DNA of 64,000 nucleotides, taken from the NCBI RefSeq assembly GCF_900046455.1, contig NZ_FCOT01000010.1:62001-126000 (forward strand), written 5' to 3'. The first letter of the stretch is position 1. Each line of letters opens with the position of its first letter. Below the pieces are notes generated by a model. The model saw only the letters and a list, made by a program, of their open reading frames with translations, was not told where the DNA came from and searched no databases. The stretch is from Cellulomonas timonensis (GTDB lineage: Bacteria > Actinomycetota > Actinomycetes > Actinomycetales > Cellulomonadaceae). The position numbers were made by a program, and so were the translations under genes. Shown piece by piece: positions 42,221 through 50,513 of this stretch.

Positions 42221-43051
42221 ATGCGGGTGTTGAAGCAGATGGTGATCGTGGTGGGGGCCGCCTTCCTCGGCAATGTGGCCATCCAGGCCGTGGAAGGAAA
42301 CTGGCTGCTCACCCTCGTCGTGGGCCTCGCGGGTGCGGCGTTCGCCCTGCTCGCCTATGCGTGGGCCATTCGCACAACCGAGCGTCGATCGCCGGTGGAG
42401 GTGGGCTTGGCGGGAGCAGGCGCGGCTCTGAGCCGGGGGCTGCTCATCGGGGTGCTGATGTTCGGCGCAGTGATCGCGAGCATCGCGGTGGGCGGCGGCT
42501 ACCGGATCGAGGACACGGGTTCCGTGACGGCCGCGGTCGCGCTGATTGGGCTGGTGGCCGCCGGCGCGGTGGTCGAGGAGCTGATCTTCCGCGGCCTGCT
42601 GTTCCGGCTCGTCGAGAAGCGCACGGGCACGTGGATCGCCCTGGCAGTGAGCTCCGTGGTGTTCGGCGCGATGCACCTGGCCAACCCGGACGCCACCCTG
42701 TGGGGCGTGATCGCGATCGCCATCGAGGCGGGCGCCATGCTCGGCGCGGCGTACGCGGCCACCCGCACCCTGTGGCTGCCGATCGGCCTGCACATCGCCT
42801 GGAACTTCGCCGCCGCGGGCATCTTCGGCACGGTCGTCTCGGGCAGCGACATGCCTCAGGGCCTGCTGCGCGGGGTGACGTCGGGTCCGGCGGTCCTCAC
42901 CGGCGGCGAGTTCGGCCCCGAGGGCAGCATCTACGCCGTGCTGGCGGGCTCGCTGCTGACGGCCGTGTTCCTGGTGCTGGCCCGCCGGCGCGGCAACATC
43001 GTGCCGAGCCGGCGGCGGGCTGCCCAGATCGCGTCGGCCGCTACGTTGTGA
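42221..43051 (+). CDS. CPBP-family intramembrane glutamic protease
   Basis: A 276-aa polytopic protein with all three CPBP (Abi) motifs: EELIFRGLLFRL (catalytic Glu pair and Arg), VVFGAMHLANP (His), and GLHIAWNFAA (His and Asn). About eight hydrophobic segments are visible. Members include the Rce1 protease and bacteriocin self-immunity proteins. GGGAGG precedes the ATG. Its stop overlaps the GTG of the histidine-kinase gene, so it is coupled to the two-component system and may be part of, or regulated by, that signalling unit. Confidence 0.88.
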   Translation: MRVLKQMVIVVGAAFLGNVAIQAVEGNWLLTLVVGLAGAAFALLAYAWAIRTTERRSPVEVGLAGAGAALSRGLLIGVLMFGAVIASIAVGGGYRIEDTGSVTAAVALIGLVAAGAVVEELIFRGLLFRLVEKRTGTWIALAVSSVVFGAMHLANPDATLWGVIAIAIEAGAMLGAAYAATRTLWLPIGLHIAWNFAAAGIFGTVVSGSDMPQGLLRGVTSGPAVLTGGEFGPEGSIYAVLAGSLLTAVFLVLARRRGNIVPSRRRAAQIASAATL

Positions 43052-44205
43052 CGGTGGACCTGCGGCGGCTGCGTGACCTGTGGCAACGCCAGAGCGTCAC
43101 CCTGCGCGACCTCCCGCTCGCCCTCGTGCTGGCCCTCGGGCCTCTCATCCCCTCCTGGCAGAGCCAGGGGACGCGGCTCGGCGACATGCCGGACCGTCCG
43201 CTGGACGCGCTGGCCGCCGTCGCGGTCGCACTCCAGTGCCTTCCACTGGCCGTGCGCCGCCGGTGGCCGGCGGTGTGCCTCGCCCTGGTCTCGGCCGGCT
43301 TCGCCCTCGACCAGCTCCGCGGCTATCACACGGTGGCCGGCAGCGCGCTGGCTGTGGCGCTGGTGAGCGCGGGCGCCCATCTGGACCGCTATCGGCGCAC
43401 CACCGCGACCCTCGCGACCGCGGCCTACGTGGCGATGGCCGTCGGCCTCCACCGGGACGGATCCGTTGATCGCGTCAGCGACTACGTCACGTTCTACGTC
43501 CTGCTGGCCCTCGCCTGGGGCGTCGGCGCGTGGCTGCGGCAGTCCCGCATCGCCGAGGCCGAGCACCGCCGCCAGGTCGCCGACAGCACCCGCACCGCCG
43601 AGCGCACCCGCATCGCCCGTGAGCTGCACGATGTGGTCACCCACCACGTGACGGCGATGGTCGTGCAGGCCGAGGCCGCGCGCTACGTGACCGCCGATCC
43701 CGAGCGCCTCGACCGGACGCTCACGGCCGTCACCGACACCGGGCGCAGCGCGATCAGCGACCTGCGGCGCCTGCTCGACGTGCTCAACCCCGACCATGGC
43801 GCCGACCCGCGGACTCCGACCGTCGGCGAGCTCCACGGCCTCGTGGAGTTGACCCGGCAGGCCGGGCAGCCGGTCGAGTACGTCAAGGAGGGCAGCCCGC
43901 CCGAGACCACCGGCGTCGCGGAGGTCGCGGCCTACCGGGTGGTCCAGGAAGCCCTGACGAACGCCCTCAAGCACGCCCATGGCAGTCGCACCACCGTGCG
44001 CGTCCGCCACGGCGAGAAGGAGATCACCGTGGAGGTCAGCACCGACGGCTCCGGCCCGCACGCCAGGATCGTCGGCGGGAGCGGGCGCGGCCTGGCCGGG
44101 CTCCGTGAACGGGTCGCCATCCTCGGCGGCGAGTTCAGCGCGGATGCGCAGACGGGTGGCGGATTCGTGGTCCAGGCGCGCATCCCCGCCGGGAGCCCGT
44201 CATGA
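43048..44205 (+). CDS. Sensor histidine kinase (NarL-type partner)
   Basis: A 385-aa histidine kinase of the HisKA_3 type. The N-terminal half has about five TMs (LALVLALGPLIPSW, TVAGSALAVALVSAGAHL, ATLATAAYVAMAVGL, YVTFYVLLALAWGVGAWL). The phosphoacceptor His is in RIARELHDVVTHHVTAMVVQ. The HATPase domain has EVAAYRVVQEALTNALKHAHGSR (N box) and GSGRGLAGLRERV (G box). It phosphorylates the regulator encoded immediately downstream. The signal is unknown. It overlaps the CPBP stop and the response-regulator start by four bases each. Confidence 0.92.
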   Translation: MTVDLRRLRDLWQRQSVTLRDLPLALVLALGPLIPSWQSQGTRLGDMPDRPLDALAAVAVALQCLPLAVRRRWPAVCLALVSAGFALDQLRGYHTVAGSALAVALVSAGAHLDRYRRTTATLATAAYVAMAVGLHRDGSVDRVSDYVTFYVLLALAWGVGAWLRQSRIAEAEHRRQVADSTRTAERTRIARELHDVVTHHVTAMVVQAEAARYVTADPERLDRTLTAVTDTGRSAISDLRRLLDVLNPDHGADPRTPTVGELHGLVELTRQAGQPVEYVKEGSPPETTGVAEVAAYRVVQEALTNALKHAHGSRTTVRVRHGEKEITVEVSTDGSGPHARIVGGSGRGLAGLRERVAILGGEFSADAQTGGGFVVQARIPAGSPS

Positions 44206-44861
44206 CCGAGCCCATCCGGGTGCTGGTCTGCGACGACCAGGCGCTGATCCGCACCGGGTTCGCCACGATCATCGGCGCCCAGCCCGATCTCGAGGTCGTG
44301 GGCGAGTGCGGGGACGGGCGCGCCGCAGTCGACCTCGCCGCGCGGGTGAGGCCGGACGTGGTGGTGATGGACGTGCGGATGCCGGTGCTCGACGGCATCG
44401 AGGCGACCCGGCTGCTGGCAGGCGTCGGCGTGACGCACCCCGTCAAGGTGCTCGTGGTCACCACGTTCAACTTGGACGAGTACGTGTACGAGGCGCTGCG
44501 CGCAGGGGCGAGCGGGTTCCTGCTCAAGGACGCTCCCCCGGCCCAGCTGCTCCACGGCATCCGCACCGTCGCCACCGGCGCCGCGCTGCTCGCGCCCGAG
44601 GTGACCCGACAGCTCGTCGGCCGCTACGCCAGCCGCATCAGCCCACCAGAGCGCACATCCGACGACGGTCCGCTGACCCCGCGCGAGCTAGAGGTGCTGC
44701 AGCTCATCGCCAGCGGCATGTCGAACAGCGAGATCGCCGCGACGCTGGTGATCAGCCACGAGACCGTCAAGACGTACGTGTCCCGGATCCTCGCCAAGCT
44801 CGACCTGCGTGACCGGGTGCAGGCGGTGGTGTACGCGTACCGCAGGGGCTTGGTGGCCTGA
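44202..44861 (+). CDS. NarL/LuxR-family response regulator
   Basis: A 219-aa regulator. The receiver has the acidic pair in VLVCDDQALIRTGF, phosphoacceptor Asp in PDVVVMDVRMPVLDG, Thr in VLVVTTFN and Lys in GFLLKDAPP. The C-terminal LuxR helix-turn-helix is LTPRELEVLQLIASGMSNSEIAATLVISHETVKTYVSRILAKLDLRDRVQA (positions about 155-205). It is the output of the adjacent kinase and follows it with a four-base overlap. Confidence 0.93.
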   Translation: MTEPIRVLVCDDQALIRTGFATIIGAQPDLEVVGECGDGRAAVDLAARVRPDVVVMDVRMPVLDGIEATRLLAGVGVTHPVKVLVVTTFNLDEYVYEALRAGASGFLLKDAPPAQLLHGIRTVATGAALLAPEVTRQLVGRYASRISPPERTSDDGPLTPRELEVLQLIASGMSNSEIAATLVISHETVKTYVSRILAKLDLRDRVQAVVYAYRRGLVA

Positions 44862-44877
44862 CCGGCGACGCGGGCTG

Positions 44878-45552
44878 TCAGCGGTTCCGGCGGGCGCGCA
44901 GCACGACGTCGCGGGTGTGCATCCCGCCCTGGCCGGCAGGGGCGTCGCGGTCCCGCGTCTCGTCGACCTCGATCGTCCACGCGTCGTCGAGGTGCGCCAC
45001 GACGTCCGCACGCTGCACGAAGTCGTCCAGCTCGAAGCCGCGTGAGCGCGCGTGCTCCGCGTCCATGTCGGCGTGCCACGTCGCCAGCAGGATCCCCCCG
45101 GGCGCCACGGACGCGAGAACGGCCCGCACTGCGTCCTCCCCCGGCGTCCGGCGCAGCGCCGGGTACTGCACCGAGACGACGTCAAAAGCCCCCAGGTCCG
45201 GTGCGCCCGTCGTGAGGTCAGCCTGGACCCAGTGGACGTCGACGTTCGCGGCCTGCGCCGCCGCCCGCCCTCGCTCCAGTGCCACGGCGGCGACGTCCAC
45301 CGCTGTGACGTCCCACCCGCGCGCGGCCAGCCACACCGCGTCGCCTCCCTCGCCGCAGCCGATGTCCAGCGCGCGACCCGGGGCCACGTCGGACAACTCG
45401 GCGACGACGGCTCCATTCACCTTCCCGCTCCAGACCTGCTGCTGGGCGGCGTACCACGCCTCCCAGCCCATCACCTCGGGCGAGCCCACCCCCGCAGGGC
45501 CGTGGTGGTCATGCCCGTGGGCCTCGTGCTGGTGTCCTGCGCGGTTCGTCAC
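44878..45552 (-). CDS. Class I SAM-dependent methyltransferase
   Basis: A 224-aa methyltransferase of the Methyltransf_25/11 type (TehB-like). Its N-terminus is His-rich (HQHEAHGHDHHG), unusual for a methyltransferase and perhaps metal-related. Motif I is GRALDIGCGEGGDAVWLAARGWDVTAVDVA, motif II VHWVQADLT, and motif III DLGAFDVVSVQYPAL. The substrate is not evident. It converges on the two-component operon with a 16-bp gap and has no operon partner. Confidence 0.85.
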   Translation of the reverse strand: MTNRAGHQHEAHGHDHHGPAGVGSPEVMGWEAWYAAQQQVWSGKVNGAVVAELSDVAPGRALDIGCGEGGDAVWLAARGWDVTAVDVAAVALERGRAAAQAANVDVHWVQADLTTGAPDLGAFDVVSVQYPALRRTPGEDAVRAVLASVAPGGILLATWHADMDAEHARSRGFELDDFVQRADVVAHLDDAWTIEVDETRDRDAPAGQGGMHTRDVVLRARRNR

Positions 45553-45617
45553 GAGGCAAGTGTGCCCCCGCGCGCTGACGAGACGGCGCGAGCGGCCGGT
45601 CCGTGGAAGGGGTGCTC

Positions 45618-45860
45618 ATGGCAGACGGCGTGACGCTCCACCTCGACAAGGGCGCACCGTCCAAGCACGCCTCCGTGCTGCGCAACGCCCTCCACCTGCT
45701 GCCCGAGGTGCCGTCGGGAACCCGATCGAGGTCGTCGTCCACGGTGAGGGGATCGGCCTCGCCCGCCCGGGCGGGCGAGCCTCCGCGGCGCTGGCGGAGG
45801 CACTCGCCGCTGGCATCACCCTCGTCGTGTGCCATCACACGATGCAGCCCCTGAGCCCCA
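45618..45860 (+). pseudogene. Frameshifted and truncated DsrE-family protein remnant
   Basis: The first frame from ATG 45618 (MADGVTLHLDKGAPSKHASV, then LRNALHLLPEVPSGT) matches the start of small DsrE/DsrF-like proteins. Near 45718-45722 (tcgggaacccgatcg) the similarity moves to the next frame: PIEVVVHGEGIGLARPGGRA, then LAAGITLVVCHHTMQPLS. One inserted base would restore the frame. After HTM the family would normally continue about 30 residues, but here it diverges into the next gene's upstream region. So it is both frameshifted and 3'-truncated; a sequencing error could explain only the first defect. Confidence 0.65.
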
Positions 45861-45893
45861 TACGCTGCCCTCACCCGCGATCAGGAGGTTCAG

Positions 45894-46562
45894 GTGTCCG
45901 ACACGACTGTGGCCGACGTGATGGCCGAGCTGGCGACGCTCGAGGACCCGAGGATGCGCGCCGTGAACGAGAACCACGGCGACGACCACGGAGTGAACCT
46001 CGGCACATTGCGCGCTGTCGCGAAGCGCCTGAAGACGCAGCAGGAGCTCTCGCGCCAGCTTTGGGAGACGGGCGACACTGCGGCGAGGCTGCTGGCGATC
46101 CTGATCTGCCGGCCGAAGGCGTTCGAGCGCGGCGAGCTGGACGCCATGCTGCGGGAGGCGCGCGCCCCGAAGGTCCAGGACTGGCTCGTGGGCTACGTGG
46201 TGAAGAAGAGCCCACACGCGGAGGCGCTGCGGCTCGCGTGGTCCGCCGATCCGGATCCGGTCGTCGCGAGCGCCGGTTGGGCGCTGACCGCCGATCGGGT
46301 TGTGAAGGCCCCGGAGGGCCTCGACCTCGCCGGTCTGCTCGACGTCATCGAGACGGAGATGACAGACGCCCCGGAACGGCTGCAGTGGGCGATGAACACC
46401 TGCCTCGCCCGGATCGGGATCGAGCATCCCGAGCACCGAGCCCGCGCCATCGACATCGGCGAGCGCCTGGAGGTGCTCAAGGACTACCCCACTCCACCGA
46501 ACTGCACCTCGCCCTATGCGCCGGTCTGGATCGGCGAGATGGTGCGCAGACAGGGCGCGTGA
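45894..46562 (+). CDS. DNA alkylation repair (AlkD-like HEAT-repeat) protein
   Basis: A 222-aa all-helical protein of the AlkD-like family: DVMAELATLEDPRMRAVNENHGD, GVNLGTLRAVAKRLKTQQELSRQLWETGDTAARLLAILI, DWLVGYVVKKSPHAEALRLAW. These are the HEAT-like repeats that wrap damaged DNA in alkylpurine glycosylases. Members vary in catalytic residues, and some are glycosylase-inactive; I cannot confirm activity. GTG 45894 has AGGAGG 5 nt upstream. It follows the DsrE remnant. Confidence 0.75.
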   Translation: MSDTTVADVMAELATLEDPRMRAVNENHGDDHGVNLGTLRAVAKRLKTQQELSRQLWETGDTAARLLAILICRPKAFERGELDAMLREARAPKVQDWLVGYVVKKSPHAEALRLAWSADPDPVVASAGWALTADRVVKAPEGLDLAGLLDVIETEMTDAPERLQWAMNTCLARIGIEHPEHRARAIDIGERLEVLKDYPTPPNCTSPYAPVWIGEMVRRQGA

Positions 46563-46689
46563 CACCCGCGCCGCCCGGTGGACGAGACAGACCTTTCGGG
46601 CGCCGATGACGGGCCGCTAGCGTTCCGGCCACCGCCGGGTCGACGTGACGACCCCGGCGAGGGGGCAGCGAGCGAGGAGGTCGTCGGGC

Positions 46690-47340
46690 GTGTCGCTGCT
46701 GCTCGTGCTGCTCGTCGTCCCGGTCGCCATCATCATCGGGCTCCTCCTGCGCGGCGACGGCATCTCAGCCCTCGCGGACCTCAGGGTCCGCGGCCTGCCC
46801 TGGGCGGTCGCAGGAGCGGCAGTGCAGCTGCTCCGCACCACAGACCCCACGTGGGCGGCAGGCCCACTGCACGCTGCCGGGCGAGTACTGCCTCCCCTCG
46901 CCCTCGCCTTGTGCGCCACGGGCTTCGCCCTGGCCAACGCGCGCGGCGCCACGCGGGGCGTGCGGGCCGCGCTCGCCGCGATGCTCGCCGGGGCCCTCGC
47001 GAACGCGCTCACGACGGCGCTCAACGGCGGCATGCCCTTCTCCGTCTCCGGCGCCCGGGCAGCCGGCATCCCGGCCGAGCAGATCGCCGCGCCGCCCCCC
47101 GGGCACGTGCCGATCGACGACGGCACAGCGCTCGTGGCCCTGGCCGACGTCATCGGGCTCCCGGGGCTCGGCGTCGTGCTCAGCGTGGGCGACCTGCTCC
47201 TGTGGGGCGGTCTCGCGGCCGCCCTCGTGATCGGCGCGCGCCGATCCACCACACGCCCCGGCGCGATCGCCGGGGAGCACCACCCGTCAGGCACCACCCC
47301 CGCGGGCAGCCCGCCCGCTGTCGAGAGGAGCACCCCATGA
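46690..47340 (+). CDS. DUF5317-family membrane protein
   Basis: A 216-aa protein with about five TMs: LLLVLLVVPVAIIIGLLL, PWAVAGAAVQLLR, LPPLALALCATGFALANA, AALAAMLAGALANALTTALNGGMPFS and the C-terminal GDLLLWGGLAAALVIGARR. NGGMPFSVSGARAAG is the family hallmark. The function is unknown. GTG 46690 has GAGGAGG upstream. The stop overlaps the ATG of a 34-residue peptide gene, so the pair is co-translated. Confidence 0.75.
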   Translation: MSLLLVLLVVPVAIIIGLLLRGDGISALADLRVRGLPWAVAGAAVQLLRTTDPTWAAGPLHAAGRVLPPLALALCATGFALANARGATRGVRAALAAMLAGALANALTTALNGGMPFSVSGARAAGIPAEQIAAPPPGHVPIDDGTALVALADVIGLPGLGVVLSVGDLLLWGGLAAALVIGARRSTTRPGAIAGEHHPSGTTPAGSPPAVERSTP

Positions 47341-47441
47341 AGGTTCCCAGCCGCGAGCGCGTCCAGGTGGCAGCCATGAGCGTCGCGACCGTCGCCCTGG
47401 CCGTCTACGCGTTCGCCGCCCCGTACACCCAGGGGCACTGA
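47337..47441 (+). CDS. 34-residue single-TM peptide coupled to DUF5317 gene
   Basis: MKVPSRERVQVAAMSVATVA, then LAVYAFAAPYTQGH: a basic N-terminus and one hydrophobic helix. Its ATG overlaps the DUF5317 stop, and AGGAG lies upstream. A terminator hairpin follows within 20 bp, which supports a real end of transcription. It is probably a small membrane subunit; the function is unknown. Confidence 0.6.
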   Translation: MKVPSRERVQVAAMSVATVALAVYAFAAPYTQGH

Positions 47442-47460
47442 GCGCAACCCTTCAGGAGAA

Positions 47461-47500
47461 CGCCAGGGTCGCCCGCCGAACCGGGTGGGCGGCCCTGGCG
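47461..47500 (+). terminator. Terminator hairpin after DUF5317 operon
   Basis: CGCCAGGG/CCCTGGCG outer arms and CGCCC/GGGCG inner arms separated by one T-G mismatch, with a roughly 12-nt loop. Confidence 0.65.
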
Positions 47501-47697
47501 CCACACCGATCGGCGACCAAGAAGAAGTCCCACACGGCTCTGCTCACTGCCCGCAATGACCGACCAAGGCCGCGGAGGATCCCGAGGCCGCGCCTCCTCG
47601 ACTCTGCTCACGCCGCGACTAGGTCAATTCTGGTGAGCCAGAAGGCATATCAACCCCGCTTTACGAGATATCACTGAGGAAAGGGCGGTCGAGCACG

Positions 47698-48351
47698 ATG
47701 GCGAGACGGCAGGATGACGCACTCTGGACACTGGCGCAGGCCGAGCGGGCCGCCCTCGCGGAGGACTTGAGCGGCCTCAGCGCTGAGCAGTGGCGGCGCC
47801 CCACGCTGTGTGGCCGATGGGACGTCGAGGAGGTCGTCGCCCATCTCATCGCGGCGGCGAGCATGAGCCAGTGGCCATGGCTCCGCAGCATGCTCGGCGC
47901 GCGCTTCCGCCCTGATGTGCACAATCAGCGCAGGATGGCCGAGCACCGCGGCAACACTCCGGCACAGACCCTCGATCGCTTTCGCGACGTCATCGGCAGC
48001 ACCACTGCGCCGTCGAGCCACACCCCGGCCTACCTCGGCGAGGTCGTCGTGCACGCCCAGGACATCCGCCAGCCACTGGGACTCCCCCGGACTCCGAGCA
48101 TCGACGCGCTGACACCTGTGGCCGACTTCTTCGCCCGACGCGACTTCGCCGTCGCGAGTCGCACGCACGTCACGGGCCTGACGTTGCGCGCGGACGACGG
48201 GCCGTTCGCCGCAGGGGCCGGCCCGTTGGTCACCGGGCCCACCCTCGCCTTGGTCATGAGCATGGCCGGCCGCGCCGCCTACCTCGCCGAGCTCGACGGG
48301 CCAGGCGTGCCCACGCTGCGGGGGCGCCTCCTGGTGGACACAGACGCCTAG
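47698..48351 (+). CDS. Maleylpyruvate-isomerase/mycothiol-dependent family (DinB_2) protein
   Basis: A 217-aa helical-bundle protein of the TIGR03083 family. Conserved features are LSAEQWRRPTLCGRWDVEEVVAHLIAAASM (metal His) and YLGEVVVHAQDIRQPLGL (His and Asp). These proteins use mycothiol or a metal; most have unknown substrates. Start ATG 47698 follows AGGAAAGGG at about 10 nt. It is monocistronic and preceded by a 256-bp gap holding the terminator at 47461 and no other evident feature. Confidence 0.8.
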   Translation: MARRQDDALWTLAQAERAALAEDLSGLSAEQWRRPTLCGRWDVEEVVAHLIAAASMSQWPWLRSMLGARFRPDVHNQRRMAEHRGNTPAQTLDRFRDVIGSTTAPSSHTPAYLGEVVVHAQDIRQPLGLPRTPSIDALTPVADFFARRDFAVASRTHVTGLTLRADDGPFAAGAGPLVTGPTLALVMSMAGRAAYLAELDGPGVPTLRGRLLVDTDA

Positions 48352-48515
48352 GGCAATTCGCGCCTCACCTGCGGCGTCGATCGGAGTCATCGAGTGCGTC
48401 TCGCGCCGGACCAGGCGTTCTACGCCGCCCGGGCCCCGACCGGCCCAGCAGTGACCGTCACCACGGGCGGGGAACCGCCCTCAGAATCAGACACCGGACT
48501 CCCGAAGCGGTATAA

Positions 48516-50297
48516 AGGCGACAAACGACGCACGCATGGCAGGCCGAGAGCCCTCGACCGGGTGGCCTCGGATACACCAACGGGACTTGGGATGAGTCCA
48601 CCGTGCCGAATGTCGGCTACATCGCGAGGATCCTCAACAGCTACTACCCGACGGTCCCGACCGAGCTGGCCACGCCCGCGGGCGACAACGAGCGGGCCGC
48701 CGCGGTCCAGGCCGCGATCTGGTTCTTCAGCGACGGGTACGTGGTGGCGACGAGCGACTCGCTCAACCCGATCGTGTCGACCATCGTGGCTGAGGTGCTG
48801 GCCGCAGGTCCGGTGCCGGAACCGGCGTCGCCCGACATCGCGATCACGCCCGCATCAGCCAGCGGAGCGGTGGGCGACGTGATCGGGCCGTTCACCGTCA
48901 CCGCTGCCACCACGACCGGGGCCGCCCCCTCGATCACGCTGACCGTCCCCGCCGGCGTCACCGCGTACTCCGACGCCGCAGGCACGGTCGAGATCCCCGA
49001 CGGATCGACGGTCGCATCCGGCACGCAGATCTGGGTGCGCGGCGCCGCGGCCGGCGCCGTCTCGCTCGGCGCGACCGCGACCGTCGAGGTGCCCACCGGC
49101 AACGTCTACCTCTATGACCAGAGCACGCCCGGGGTGGACGCAGCCCAGAAGCTCATCCTGGCGCAGACGGCCGACATCAAAGCCGACGCGACGGCCACGA
49201 TCGAACTGTTCGCCACCGGGGCCCTAGTGGTCGACAAGACGATCGCCGGTGGCGCAGCGGGCGCGCAGGGCGAGGTGGTCCTCGACGTGGCGTGCACGCT
49301 CGACGGGGAGACCGTGCTGTCGGAGAGCGTCGCCATCCCGGCCGAGAGCGAGGCAGGCACGACCTCGACGAGGTTCGACGGGATCCAGATCGACAGCGAG
49401 TGCAGCGTCACCGAGCCGACCACCGGCGAGACGACGGCGATCGAGGTCACCACGACCAACACCGGCGCCGTCACGATCACGGCGGACGCAGACGCGCAGG
49501 TCACCGTGACCAACACCTATGAGGTGCGGCCCGGCTCACTCGTGGTGACCAAGGTGATCGCGGGGGCGGCGGCCGGATCGCAGGGCCAGGTCGTGCTCTC
49601 CGTCCAGTGCGTCCAGGGCCAGGCCACCGTGCTGTCCGAGCTCGTCGTCATCGAGGCAGGCCAGGGCGCGGGTGACACCGAGGCGTCGTTCACCGGCATC
49701 CCGTCGGGGAGCGTGTGCACGGTCACCGAGCCGACGACCGGTGAGACGGCGACAGTGTCCGTCACCACGGACCTGCCAGACCCGGTGACGATCAGCGCGG
49801 CCGAGGGCGGCGAGCTGCTCGTCACCAACACCTACGACGCCCGACCGGGGTCGCTGGTGGTGAGCAAGACGATCGCTGGCGCCGGGGCGGGCGCCCAGGG
49901 CGCAGTCGAGCTGGCGGTCGAGTGCGTGAGCAACGGTTCGCGGGTGCTGTCCGAGCGCGTGACGCTGCCCGCGGGCGCGTCAGCGGGGACCACCAGCCAG
50001 ACCTTCACGGGGGTGCCGGCGAACAGCGTGTGCTCCGTCACCGAGCCCGCCACGGGCGCCACGGCGGCGGTCCGGGTGACGGTGTCGCTCCCCGCCAGCG
50101 TGACGATCGCCGCAGGCGCCACGTCGACGCTCGCGGTGACGAACACCTACACGAAGGTCTCGTCCGGCGGGGGGACAGCGCTGGCCGCGACGGGCTCCGA
50201 CTCTCCACTTCCGCTGAGCGGGCTCACCATCGGACTCCTCGCTCTCGGGCTCGCCTTGGTCGACGTCTCACGGCGGTGGGCGAACCGACGCGGGTGA
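48516..50297 (+). pseudogene. 5'-truncated thioester-domain surface adhesin with three DUF5979 repeats
   Basis: The open frame starts after a stop at 48513 without a credible signal peptide. Recognisable homology begins at GYTNGTWDESTVPNVGYIAR and QAAIWFFSDG, the C-terminal half of a TQXA/thioester domain; the half carrying the reactive Cys is missing. A linker domain follows, then three exactly 105-residue DUF5979 repeats (49218-50162). The end is LAATG, a class E sortase-type motif, a TM (GLTIGLLALGLALVDV) and an Arg-rich tail. Any initiation at GTG 48603 would give an unexported protein. It is probably a decayed or recombined cell-wall adhesin, unless an assembly error removed the 5' end. 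Confidence 0.75.
49218..50162 (+). repeat. Three 315-bp coding repeats (DUF5979)
   Basis: Units at 49218-49532, 49533-49847 and 49848-50162, each 105 codons: G-S/A-LVV-x-K-x-IAG...AQG at the start, a C...VLSE strand, SVTEPTTGET, and VTNTY at the end. Two cysteines per unit may form a disulfide. Confidence 0.8.
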
Positions 50298-50319
50298 CCC
50301 GTGCAGCACGGCGTTGACA

Positions 50320-50505
50320 TCAGGGCGTGAGCTCGACCCCGTGCTCTCGCAGGATCTTGATCGCTCGTGGGCCAACGCCGTGCAGAGCCAGGAGCGCTCG
50401 CTCGCTAGCTCCGTCGAGGTCGGTGATCGTGCGAAAGCCGGCGGCTTCGAAGGCACGCGTGGCCGGACGGCCCAGAGTCGTCGGCAGCGGAGTCGAGTCG
50501 GGCAT
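50320..50505 (-). CDS. Small helix-hairpin-helix protein
   Basis: A 61-aa protein: LPTTLGRPATRAFEAAGFRTITDLDG, then LLALHGVGPRAIKILREHG, two helix-hairpin-helix-like units similar to the RNA polymerase alpha C-terminal domain and small actinobacterial DNA-binding proteins. It starts 8 bp after the LuxR gene stop, so it is probably co-transcribed. DNA binding is inferred from the HhH motif. Confidence 0.7.
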   Translation of the reverse strand: MPDSTPLPTTLGRPATRAFEAAGFRTITDLDGASERALLALHGVGPRAIKILREHGVELTP

Positions 50506-50513
50506 GCACCCCA

